A stretch of DNA of 6,796 nucleotides from Synechococcales cyanobacterium 340R_concoct_173_sub (GCA_025354065.1 JANXNM010000185.1:1-6796), one strand, 5' to 3'; numbered from the stretch's first letter, positions 1 through 6,653 are shown. The notes: generated by a model not told the origin, from the letters alone. Numbers and translations: made by a program.

Positions 1-1
1 T

Positions 2-442
2 GAGCAATTGGGAATCATGACCTCCCGTGAGGCCCAAACCATTGCAGATGACAAGGAACTTGACCTTGTACTGGTTAGCGATAAGGCAGATCCGCCTGTC
101 TGTAAAATCATTGACCATGGTAAGCACAAGTTTGAACAAGAGAAAAAGGCGAAGGAAGCCAAGAAAAAGCAGCATACTGTTGACGTAAAAGAAGTCAAGA
201 TGCGCTACAAAATTGAGGAGCACGATTATAAAGTGCGTCTTTCTCAGGCTCAACGTTTCTTGGCGGCCGGAGACAAGGTAAAGGCGACTATCATGTTCCG
301 AGGACGAGAGATTCAGCATAGTGACTTGGCTGAAGTGCTGCTAAAGCGCATGGCAACGGATCTTCAAGAGGTTGCTGAAATTCAGCAGACTCCTAAAAAA
401 GAAGGCCGTAACATGATGATGCTCATGGCTCCGAAGAAGTAA
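2..442 (+). CDS. infC: Translation initiation factor IF-3 (5'-truncated by window edge)
   Basis: IF-3 binds the 30S ribosomal subunit, prevents premature 50S joining and checks the start codon-initiator tRNA pairing. The reading frame is open from the first complete codon (base 2), so the visible 146 residues are the C-terminal part of a protein usually near 175-180 residues; roughly the first 30 lie left of the window. Seen in order: the end of the N-terminal domain ([11 protein letters not shown], then [18 protein letters not shown]), the family signature [10 protein letters not shown] (bases 104-133), a Lys/Glu-rich linker helix ([10 protein letters not shown]), and the C-terminal 30S-binding domain beginning at about [15 protein letters not shown] and ending at LMAPKK. 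An internal TTG or ATG near bases 8-19 should not be taken as the start, because homology continues upstream. The gene ends 63 bases before a strong terminator, so it is probably the last gene of its transcript. Confidence 0.96.
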   Translation, partial: EQLGIMTSREAQTIADDKELDLVLVSDKADPPVCKIIDHGKHKFEQEKKAKEAKKKQHTVDVKEVKMRYKIEEHDYKVRLSQAQRFLAAGDKVKATIMFRGREIQHSDLAEVLLKRMATDLQEVAEIQQTPKKEGRNMMMLMAPKK

Positions 443-505
443 TTCAACTTCATAGTTTTCTTGAAAATAGTCTTGTTGAAAGGCTCAACCTGAAGCAAAT
501 CTGTG

Positions 506-532
506 AAAAAGCTGGCGATCGCCAGCTTTTTT
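506..532 (+). terminator. Intrinsic terminator downstream of infC, with a HIP1 octamer at its apex
   Basis: Bases 506-531 form a perfect 26-bp palindrome: five A, GCTGGC, the centre GATC, GCCAGC, five T, with one further T at 532. In RNA this gives a GC-rich 6-bp stem extended by A-U pairs, a four-base loop and a run of six U, the classical rho-independent form. The A tract on the left side would serve as a U tract on the opposite strand, so it could work in both directions. The central octamer GCGATCGC (515-522) is a full HIP1 site. It separates infC from the next gene 82 bases downstream. Confidence 0.88.
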
Positions 533-614
533 AATATCTTGGGAGCCTAATGGGTACACTACTAACGAAAGTCTTGCGACGATCGGTTTACTTGGCACTT
601 CATCATTTCTCCCT

Positions 615-3600
615 ATGACTACCAGTCGAGATCTCCAACGCGACAATTTATTGAGTCGGGCGCTGCGCGTCATGAATTTGCGGTCGGAAGAGTCGGGCCG
701 AACATTTTGGATGTTTTTGTCCTATGCGGCCACCTCTGTAGGAGTTTTATGGCTAGAAGCGACTGCCTCTGCACTGTTTTTAGAGCAGTACAGCGCAGAT
801 AAACTTCCGCTGATTTATCTATCTAGCACCGTTCTCAGTATTTTTCTGGGATTTCTATATGGGCTAGTGCAGTCGATTATTCCGCTGCGTTGGGTGATTG
901 TTCTGGTGTCGGTGATGATGGCGCTACCTGTGTTGGCATTTCAGCAAGGGTTGCTTTTGCCAGCAGGGGCGACGATCGGTGGATTTGTTGCGTTTAAGGC
1001 CGTTGTATTATGTATGCGTCTGTGGCTTCAGGTCGTCTATGTCCTGAATGATACGAATACAACAATTACCGCCAACCAGCTTTTTAATGTACGAGAGCTG
1101 CGGCGCACCTATCCATTAATTAGCAGTGGCGTGTTGGTTGCGGATGCGGTCAGTGGTTTTTTATTACCCTTAGTGTCCGATCGGTTTGGTTTGTCTGGCG
1201 TGACGATGACAGCCTTCAGCATGATGATGTTGGGATCAACGATTTTGTTCTACATCACCCGCAAGCAATCTCGATTTTTTGACACTACACTTCGTCGCCG
1301 CGAGTCAACCAATCAGGAATCGGGTCAACTGCTGCAAGGTCAAGCGATGAACTATCGCTGGATGCTCTTGCTGTTTTTTGTGTTGGCCGAAATGATTTTT
1401 CTGCTGTTAGATTTCCAGTTTTCTAAAGAGCTGGAATCCATGGGTTCAATGGCCTTTCTAAATCGGCTAGCTCAGCCTCAAAATCAAAGTGAGCGGATTG
1501 CTAGCTTTCTAGGAATTTTTCAAGGTGTTTTGGGGATTTTTGAATTAATTGTTCAGTGGTTTGCGTCGCGGTGGGTGATTGAGAAGCTGGGGGTATTTGG
1601 GACAACGGGAATTTTGCCGACCTTGATGGTGACGGTCGGCGGGTTGGTGGCGATGATCAGCATAGTGCCGAGCCTGTTTCCGGCCTTTGCTATGAAGGTC
1701 GAAAGCATTAGTTCTGGAGCGATGATTTTTTGGGCCATTGTTCTATTGAAATTTCTCTACGAGCTGTTTCACTTCACCTTGCTGGCCAGTGTTGGTCCCG
1801 TTCTGTTTCAACCCGTCCCCCAAAGATTACGGAACATTGTTCAGACCAGTGTAAGAGGCAATGCCGAACCTATTGCCAATGGGATCACCGGAATCTTATT
1901 GCTAGGTTTAATTTCCTTTGGGTGGCAGCAAACCTTAGGAAGCTACTGGCGCGGGGCAATTTTTATGATTTTGGTGGTGCTGGCAGGCGTGTGGCTAGGC
2001 GTAGTTTATGTGCTGCGTCGTCAATATGCTGAAATTTTGATCTTGAGTGCGCGGCAAGATTTATTGGCGGGCCGCACAACCAGTGAATCGGCCCTGCGAG
2101 AGTTGAAACGGGCGGCCATCAGTGCGCTGAGTCAACCGGGGATGGAAGAATCTCAAATGGGTTGCGTGGAATTGCTGCTGCAAGTTGATCCCCAAAGTGC
2201 GCTAGATATCCTAGTTCCGATGCTGCAACGGCTGCCCGAAGTGGCGAAATGTCGAATTTTGGGCGTGATGCAACATGAACCTGATGCTAGGTATGCGATC
2301 GCCGTCAGTCGCCTGATTACCTCCCAACAGCCGGAGCGAGTGGTATCAGCAGCCTTGCGATATATCTACTATGCGGATCCAGGTCGCAGTATTCAGCAAT
2401 TACTCGATTACCTAAGTCCCCATGCGCCAGCCATAGTTCGGGCGACGGCTTCGGTGTTATTGTTGGAATTTGGCGATCGAGATCAACGGGCGAAAGCCAC
2501 TAATTTGCTGCGACTGATGTTGACAAATCATAGTCAGGACGAAAGGCAAGCCAGTTGCGCGGCGATTCGTAATCTCAAATATTTGCAGGCGCTTCAGCTT
2601 TACATTTTAGAAATTGTCAAACAGGAAACGGATCTAGATGTGCGATGTGCGGTTCTAGATGTCGTGGCGGCCACCCATTTTGAGAAATGTTATCCGTCGC
2701 TAGTCGAAGGCTTACGCCAGCCCGAAACCCGTGGTGCAGCAATTAAAGCCTTTATTCTTTTAAAGGATGAAGCCCTGCCCTGGTTACAACCTCTAGCCCA
2801 AAACTGGCGTGAAAGTGAAGCCGTTCGGACAGCGGCTTGGGACATCATTGGTCAAGTCGGATCACCGGAGTCTATTGATTTTCTACTTCAGCAGCTTCCA
2901 ATTCGATGGAGCAACGATCGGACCAATATCCTGCGCGCCTTGGTCAAAATTCAAAATACAAACGGTACGGATACTATTGCAGATACCTTAGGTCGGGCTG
3001 AGATTGAAGCCTTACTCGAACAGGATTTGATGTTGATTGGTCAAGTAACAGCGGCGATTTTAGACATTACGGGACGAGTGAAATCACGGGATCTTGAAGA
3101 AATGCTATATCGATCGCTTCAAGGTGTTCAGAGCGACGCGATCGATCGTATTTTCTTATTAATGCAGTTTCTTTATGAATCTGAAGCTATCCAAGCAGCA
3201 GCTTACAGCCTGAAATCGGGCTTCACGGACGATATGGCTCAGGGCTTAGAGATTTTGGATACTAAGGTCGATATTCCCCAAAAGCGAGCATTGCTAATAA
3301 TTTTAGAAAATAGTATGGCGCTTGGCAACAAAATTTCCGAAGCGCCATCTCGTAAAAAGCAAAACCGACGTAACAAAAAAAATGCCCAATTAGCAGTTCT
3401 ACCCCAAACTAAAGCACCCGCAGTTGCCCAATGGCGACTCAGCCGTCAAGAACAAATTGGCCTAGAACTTCAACTTCAAAGCTTAAGTTCTAACCTTAAC
3501 TATCAACCCCTCGAACCCCTTGAGCGAATTAAGCAAGTATTAGATTTGCGGCATTTTCTCTCCGATTGGGTGGCGGCTTGTTGCTTCCATTTAGTGCGAT

Positions 3601-3917
3601 CGGAGGGTTGGGCTTTAGAACGGGAGCAAGTGTTGTCAGGATTGCGTGGAGGGAGTAGTTTGTTACGAGAGTCAGCCATGCTGTATCTTTACAATGCCGA
3701 ACAGCGCGGCCAGATGAAAGGTGCCTTTTTGAAAGTCCTCCCACGAATGCGGAATGATTCCGATCCTCTACTGCGCCGCCAAATTCAAATATGGATGGAA
3801 GAGTATCAAATTCGTCCTGAAGGGGTTGCACCTATTCGCCCAGCACCTGAAGATGAAGTGGGAGATATTCCCCAGACCGAAATTTTTGGATATCGTCCTT
3901 TAAATCCTTCAAAGTAG
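615..3917 (+). CDS. NTT-like (ATP/ADP translocase family) membrane protein with C-terminal HEAT repeats
   Basis: Seen: residues ~30-467 are strongly hydrophobic, with about 12 likely membrane helices (roughly 31-56, 63-85, 91-116, 120-143, 168-188, 195-215, 247-268, 292-318, 328-352, 368-392, 420-438, 445-467). Two segments resemble conserved parts of the nucleotide transporter (NTT/AAA) family: FNVRELRRTYPLISSG (157-172), and LLASVGPVLFQPVPQRLR continuing to GNAEPIANGITG (389-426). Residues ~490-910 and ~925-1065 are soluble paired helices typical of HEAT/PBS-lyase-like repeats (for example VRTAAWDIIGQVGSPESIDF). A strongly basic linker (SRKKQNRRNKKN, ~912-923) divides the two blocks. The tail is Pro-rich and acidic. 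Known: NTT-HEAT fusions occur in cyanobacteria. Inferred: an inner-membrane protein with a large cytoplasmic scaffold; ATP/ADP exchange is unproven, and a sensory or non-transport role is possible. The ATG at 615 has no clear ribosome site; the next in-frame ATG (672, Met20) would lose only 19 residues. It is probably co-transcribed with the gene 20 bases downstream. Confidence 0.85.
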   Translation: MTTSRDLQRDNLLSRALRVMNLRSEESGRTFWMFLSYAATSVGVLWLEATASALFLEQYSADKLPLIYLSSTVLSIFLGFLYGLVQSIIPLRWVIVLVSVMMALPVLAFQQGLLLPAGATIGGFVAFKAVVLCMRLWLQVVYVLNDTNTTITANQLFNVRELRRTYPLISSGVLVADAVSGFLLPLVSDRFGLSGVTMTAFSMMMLGSTILFYITRKQSRFFDTTLRRRESTNQESGQLLQGQAMNYRWMLLLFFVLAEMIFLLLDFQFSKELESMGSMAFLNRLAQPQNQSERIASFLGIFQGVLGIFELIVQWFASRWVIEKLGVFGTTGILPTLMVTVGGLVAMISIVPSLFPAFAMKVESISSGAMIFWAIVLLKFLYELFHFTLLASVGPVLFQPVPQRLRNIVQTSVRGNAEPIANGITGILLLGLISFGWQQTLGSYWRGAIFMILVVLAGVWLGVVYVLRRQYAEILILSARQDLLAGRTTSESALRELKRAAISALSQPGMEESQMGCVELLLQVDPQSALDILVPMLQRLPEVAKCRILGVMQHEPDARYAIAVSRLITSQQPERVVSAALRYIYYADPGRSIQQLLDYLSPHAPAIVRATASVLLLEFGDRDQRAKATNLLRLMLTNHSQDERQASCAAIRNLKYLQALQLYILEIVKQETDLDVRCAVLDVVAATHFEKCYPSLVEGLRQPETRGAAIKAFILLKDEALPWLQPLAQNWRESEAVRTAAWDIIGQVGSPESIDFLLQQLPIRWSNDRTNILRALVKIQNTNGTDTIADTLGRAEIEALLEQDLMLIGQVTAAILDITGRVKSRDLEEMLYRSLQGVQSDAIDRIFLLMQFLYESEAIQAAAYSLKSGFTDDMAQGLEILDTKVDIPQKRALLIILENSMALGNKISEAPSRKKQNRRNKKNAQLAVLPQTKAPAVAQWRLSRQEQIGLELQLQSLSSNLNYQPLEPLERIKQVLDLRHFLSDWVAACCFHLVRSEGWALEREQVLSGLRGGSSLLRESAMLYLYNAEQRGQMKGAFLKVLPRMRNDSDPLLRRQIQIWMEEYQIRPEGVAPIRPAPEDEVGDIPQTEIFGYRPLNPSK

Positions 3918-3937
3918 CTAAATAATAAAATCGTTAG

Positions 3938-4435
3938 ATGCTGAATCTTTTTGATCGATTACTTTTAATGCGCAAAGTCGATATGTTTCGGGAACTCCGA
4001 GAGGATTTCTTGATCCGTCTAGTGCCCGTAATGGAAGAACGGACTTTCAAGGCCAAACAGCAAATTTTTATCCAGAACGAAGAAGGCCGATCGATGTTCA
4101 TTGTCGCGTCAGGCAAGATCAAAATTCATCTGGGCGATCGGATTTTACAAGAACATTCTCGCGAAGGTTTTTTTGGTGAGATGTCGTTATTTGATGCGGA
4201 AATGCGATCGGCTTCAGCTACGACACTAGAAGAAACCGTTTGCCTCGAACTGACACAGCAGCATGTCTTTGCAGCGATCGAAGAGACTCCAGGAATTGCC
4301 GTCAATATTATTAAAATTCTGTCCCAACGGATTCGTGTCCTCAACAAAGAAAAGCAAGAACTGAATTCATTAAACGAAAAACTGCGATCGGCTTCAGGAG
4401 AAGAACGATCGCAAATCAAGCTTTTAAAGAGTTAG
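3938..4435 (+). CDS. Stand-alone cyclic-nucleotide-binding domain protein without a DNA-binding domain
   Basis: The 165-residue soluble protein is nearly all one CRP/PKA-type cyclic-nucleotide-binding domain. Seen: the entry helix (LLLMRKVDMFRELREDFL, 8-25), the beta-roll (EERTFKAKQQIFIQNEEGRSMFIVASGKIKI, 33-63), and the phosphate-binding cassette FFGEMSLFDAEMRSASAT (78-95) with Gly80-Glu81 and Arg90 at the spacing seen in PKA-type domains. In this family the Glu contacts the ribose 2'-OH and the Arg the cyclic phosphate, so cAMP or cGMP binding is plausible. Residues ~120-150 form a C-helix running into a charged, heptad-like coil (LNKEKQELNSLNEKL). A helix-turn-helix is absent, so it is unlikely to be a CRP/FNR transcription factor. 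It starts 20 bases after the NTT-HEAT gene in another frame, so it is a real second gene and not a read-through. In related proteins this domain is the C-terminal part of the NTT-HEAT polypeptide; I infer that it docks on that partner. Ribosome site is weak. Six CGATCG motifs lie inside the gene. Confidence 0.85.
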   Translation: MLNLFDRLLLMRKVDMFRELREDFLIRLVPVMEERTFKAKQQIFIQNEEGRSMFIVASGKIKIHLGDRILQEHSREGFFGEMSLFDAEMRSASATTLEETVCLELTQQHVFAAIEETPGIAVNIIKILSQRIRVLNKEKQELNSLNEKLRSASGEERSQIKLLKS

Positions 4436-4445
4436 GGCTTTAAAA
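4422..4445. terminator. A+T-rich hairpin spanning both stop codons of a convergent gene pair (possible weak bidirectional terminator)
   Basis: TTTTAAAG (4422-4429) and CTTTAAAA (4438-4445) are perfect reverse complements around an 8-base spacer. The spacer holds most of the plus-strand stop TAG (4433-4435), and the right arm holds the minus-strand stop (4440-4442). The stem has a single G-C pair, and no U tract follows on either strand, so it is not a textbook intrinsic terminator. No other terminator candidate is visible at this 4-base convergent junction. Confidence 0.3.
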
Positions 4446-4826
4446 CGTCACACCTAAAAATTCAGCAATATAAGCTTTGAAGTCTTGATTAAACTGGTCA
4501 CGGCCTGAGAATCGATCGCTCTTTTCAGCCCGATGTTCTTCATTTAATTTCCAGCCATAGTCGGACGAGAGCCGCAGTTTGTTGCCCCAATCTGCAATAG
4601 ATACTACTAGCCGATGGAACGGAGCATTGTCTACATCAGGAACTTGGAAGACATAGTTATAGGTATTTTGACTCGCAGCGGCAACGGTCGAACATTGACC
4701 ATAGCGATCTTTAAGAATCTGACCAATTTGCTTCGCGAGTTCAGGATTTTCGATTTCCTCTAAAGTCTTGACGGCCAAGGTTAATTCAAAATAAAAATCT
4801 TCAACGGGGACAAATTCTAATTGCAT
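4440..4826 (-). CDS. Hypothetical protein, 128 residues, unrecognised family
   Basis: I do not recognise this family. The protein begins MQLEFVPVEDFYFELTLAVK and ends AEFLGVTF. It is soluble and mildly acidic, with no signal peptide or membrane helix. The pattern suggests a mixed alpha/beta fold: a strand at 2-7, a long amphipathic helix at ~14-40 (ELTLAVKTLEEIENPELAKQ), strands around 56-62 and 71-77 (HRLVVSIADWGNKL), then a charged, aromatic C-terminal part (SSDYGWKLNEEHRAEKSDRF). There is a single Cys (45). The ATG at 4826 is preferred because GAGG lies six bases upstream (minus strand). An in-frame ATG at 4868 would add 14 residues but has no ribosome site and lies in a tandem repeat. The even codon use and 128-codon open frame support a real gene. 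It converges on the cyclic-nucleotide-binding gene with a 4-base gap and is divergent from ndhD; neither neighbour reveals its function. Confidence 0.7.
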   Translation of the reverse strand: MQLEFVPVEDFYFELTLAVKTLEEIENPELAKQIGQILKDRYGQCSTVAAASQNTYNYVFQVPDVDNAPFHRLVVSIADWGNKLRLSSDYGWKLNEEHRAEKSDRFSGRDQFNQDFKAYIAEFLGVTF

Positions 4827-4832
4827 GACGCG

Positions 4833-4836
4833 CCTC
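4833..4836 (-). promoter_or_regulatory. Ribosome binding site deciding the start of the minus-strand hypothetical gene
   Basis: On the minus strand this reads GAGG (CCTC on the plus strand), six bases before the ATG at 4826-4824, a good Shine-Dalgarno core and spacing. The alternative in-frame ATG at 4868 has nothing comparable upstream. It is the clearest ribosome site in the window; the other genes have weak or no purine-rich leaders. Confidence 0.55.
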
Positions 4837-4861
4837 AATACCTTAAAACAGATAACTTGTG

Positions 4862-4903
4862 ATTTCATAACGGTAATTTCAAAACCGTGATTTCAAAACC
4901 GTA
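4862..4903. repeat. Three tandem copies of a 14-bp unit in the region between divergent genes
   Basis: The copies are 4862-4875 (ATTTCATAACGGTA), 4876-4889 (ATTTCAAAACCGTG) and 4890-4903 (ATTTCAAAACCGTA). Copies 2 and 3 are identical over the first 13 bases; copy 1 differs from them at two of those positions. The C-to-G change in copy 1 creates a short inverted repeat, ACGGT (4870-4874) with ACCGT (4884-4888). The array lies 36-77 bases upstream of the preferred start of the minus-strand gene and about 150 bases upstream of ndhD. It could be a set of regulator sites on nearly one face per 1.3 helical turns, or a neutral microduplication. Confidence 0.75.
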
Positions 4904-4904
4904 T

Positions 4905-4932
4905 ATCATCCTATCGGGCAAATGTAACGCAA
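4905..4932 (-). promoter_or_regulatory. Weak candidate promoter for the minus-strand hypothetical gene
   Basis: On the minus strand, TTGCGT (4932-4927) resembles a -35 element, and after 18 bases TGATAT (about 4908-4903) is a poor -10 element. If real, the transcript would start inside the 14-bp repeat array, placing the repeats in the 5' leader. The -10 match is only about half of consensus, so this is tentative. Confidence 0.15.
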
Positions 4933-5056
4933 TGTATGAATGGTGAAGAAGTCCTGCGATTTTGGGCGGGGATCATGTCTCTCTGTTTAGAATCGTCCTA
5001 TCCGCGAAAAAATTATTTATTTGTAGCTTGCTCACCTCACTCCCTATTAGATACTC

Positions 5057-6631
5057 ATGTTGACAGCTAACTTTCCCTGGCTGACGACGCTCATCCTATT
5101 TCCGATCGCAGCGTCGCTTTTGCTCCCGATAATTCCTGACAAAGATGGGAAGACGGTTCGCTGGTATGCCCTGACGGTCGGGCTGATTAATTTTGTGATG
5201 ACGGTTGCGGCCTTCTGCGTAGGGTTCGACTTCCACGATGCTGGAATGCAGCTCTTTGAACGCTATCCCTGGGTGCCGCAGCTTGACCTGAACTGGTCGG
5301 TTGGAGCGGATGGGTTGTCGATGCCGCTCATTATTTTGACCAGCTTTATTTCAACCTTGGCAATTTTGGCCTCTTGGCCCATTACTTACAAGCCAAAGCT
5401 GTTTTATTTCTTGATGCTAGTGATGTACGGCGGCCAGATCATGGTCTTTGCGGTGCAGGACATGCTGTTGTTTTTCCTCGCTTGGGAACTAGAGCTGCTT
5501 CCGGTGTATTTGATGCTCTCGATTTGGGGCGGAAAAAAGCGCCTCTATGCCGCCACGAAGTTTATTCTTTACACCGCTGGAGGATCGCTATTCATTTTGG
5601 TGGGCGCGTTGGCGTTAGCTTTTTATGGCGATACCGTGACCTTTGACATGCAAGCTTTAATGGCAAAGGATTATCCGGTGCAGTTCCAGCTTTGGATTTA
5701 TGCGGCCTTTCTGATTGCCTACGGAGTCAAGCTGCCGATTATTCCGTTGCATACCTGGCTACCGGATGCCCATGGTGAAGCGACGGCTCCGGTGCATATG
5801 TTGCTTGCGGGCATTCTGCTAAAGATGGGCGGTTATGCCCTGATTCGGATGAATGTGGAGATGTTGCCAGCGGCCCATGCCGTCTTTGCGCCTGCATTGA
5901 TTATTTTGGGGGTGATTAATATCATTTACGCAGCGCTCACCTCCTTTGCCCAGCGAAATTTAAAACGAAAAATTGCTTACTCCTCCATTTCTCACATGGG
6001 GTTTGTCTTGATTGGCATCGCCTCGTTTACGGATTTGGGCATGAGCGGTGCAATTTTACAGATGGTTTCCCACGGTTTGATTGGGGCCAGTTTGTTCTTC
6101 TTGGTCGGGTCAACCTACGATCGGACTCATACCTTAATGCTGGATGAAATGGGTGGAATCGGGCAGAAGATGCCGAGAATTTTCTCCATGTTCACGGCTT
6201 GTTCCCTTGCGTCGTTGGCGTTGCCGGGAATGAGTGGCTTTGTGGCCGAGCTGATGATTTTCATTGGGTTTGCAACGAGTGATGCCTATTCCCTGACCTT
6301 CCGAATCATCATGGTAATTTTGGCGGCGATCGGGGTCATTTTAACCCCCGTCTATTTGCTATCGATGCTGCGAGAGATTTTCTACGGCCCTGAGAATAAA
6401 GAACTTACGTCCCATGAAGCGCTGATTGACGCTGAACCTCGCGAGGTATTTATCATCGCCTGTTTGCTCGTTCCCATCATTGGCATTGGCTTCTATCCCA
6501 AACTTTTGACTCAAATTTACGATACTAAAACGTCGCAAATTGTGGCTCGAATTCGCGGGAGTAATCCGGTGTTAATTGCACAGGAATCTGAAACAACAGC
6601 CTTGGCTGAATCGGCTCCAGTATTGAGATAG
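5057..6631 (+). CDS. ndhD: NAD(P)H-quinone oxidoreductase (NDH-1) subunit 4
   Basis: NdhD is one of the antiporter-like, proton-pumping membrane subunits of thylakoid NDH-1, the complex used in respiration and cyclic electron flow around photosystem I. At 524 residues it has the normal length for the family and about 14 hydrophobic helices. Residues that correspond to the known proton-channel charges of NuoM/ND4 are present: Glu144 ([10 protein letters not shown]), Lys225 ([20 protein letters not shown]), Lys256 (ILLKMGGY) and Glu398 ([12 protein letters not shown]), plus His313 (ISHMG) and His339 (VSHG). The N-terminal [18 protein letters not shown] stretch (78-95) is characteristic. The overall sequence resembles the NdhD1/NdhD2 respiratory/cyclic type and not the NdhD3/NdhD4 CO2-uptake type; this is from memory of the family, not alignment. 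The ATG at 5057 gives the expected N-terminus but has no clear ribosome site. The gene seems monocistronic: a divergent gene lies upstream, a terminator follows, and no ndhF is adjacent. Confidence 0.97.
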   Translation: MLTANFPWLTTLILFPIAASLLLPIIPDKDGKTVRWYALTVGLINFVMTVAAFCVGFDFHDAGMQLFERYPWVPQLDLNWSVGADGLSMPLIILTSFISTLAILASWPITYKPKLFYFLMLVMYGGQIMVFAVQDMLLFFLAWELELLPVYLMLSIWGGKKRLYAATKFILYTAGGSLFILVGALALAFYGDTVTFDMQALMAKDYPVQFQLWIYAAFLIAYGVKLPIIPLHTWLPDAHGEATAPVHMLLAGILLKMGGYALIRMNVEMLPAAHAVFAPALIILGVINIIYAALTSFAQRNLKRKIAYSSISHMGFVLIGIASFTDLGMSGAILQMVSHGLIGASLFFLVGSTYDRTHTLMLDEMGGIGQKMPRIFSMFTACSLASLALPGMSGFVAELMIFIGFATSDAYSLTFRIIMVILAAIGVILTPVYLLSMLREIFYGPENKELTSHEALIDAEPREVFIIACLLVPIIGIGFYPKLLTQIYDTKTSQIVARIRGSNPVLIAQESETTALAESAPVLR

Positions 6632-6653
6632 GGTCTAAGACTGTCGATTTTAG

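Noticed and set aside
443..480. Nested inverted repeats after infC (TTCAAC/GTTGAA around TTTTC-TT-GAAAA)
   Set aside because: Short A+T-rich arms with a long spacer, easily explained by chance; the real terminator is just downstream.
1730..2032. 100-codon plus-strand frame within the NTT domain
   Set aside because: Out-of-frame shadow of the membrane segment; no start signal and low-complexity composition.
3529..3831. 100-codon open frame on the minus strand inside the HEAT-repeat gene
   Set aside because: It lies fully antisense to a well-supported gene, has no ribosome site and a composition unlike a folded protein.
3915..3940. A frameshift splitting a single NTT-HEAT-cyclic nucleotide-binding gene
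   Set aside because: The first gene ends in a proper tail and stop, followed by a 20-base A+T-rich spacer and a new ATG just before the domain; no single indel would join them without reading an unrelated linker.
4126..4419. 97-codon open frame on the minus strand opposite the cyclic-nucleotide-binding gene
   Set aside because: Ser/Arg/Cys-rich shadow translation of a gene whose sense strand has a clear domain.
4862..4903. CRISPR array
   Set aside because: Units are 14 bases with no unique spacers, so it is a simple tandem repeat.
4960..4993. Candidate ndhD promoter with TTGGGC (4962) and TAGAAT (4988)
   Set aside because: The spacing is 20 bases and the -35 match is poor, so it is not convincing; the real ndhD promoter cannot be placed by eye.
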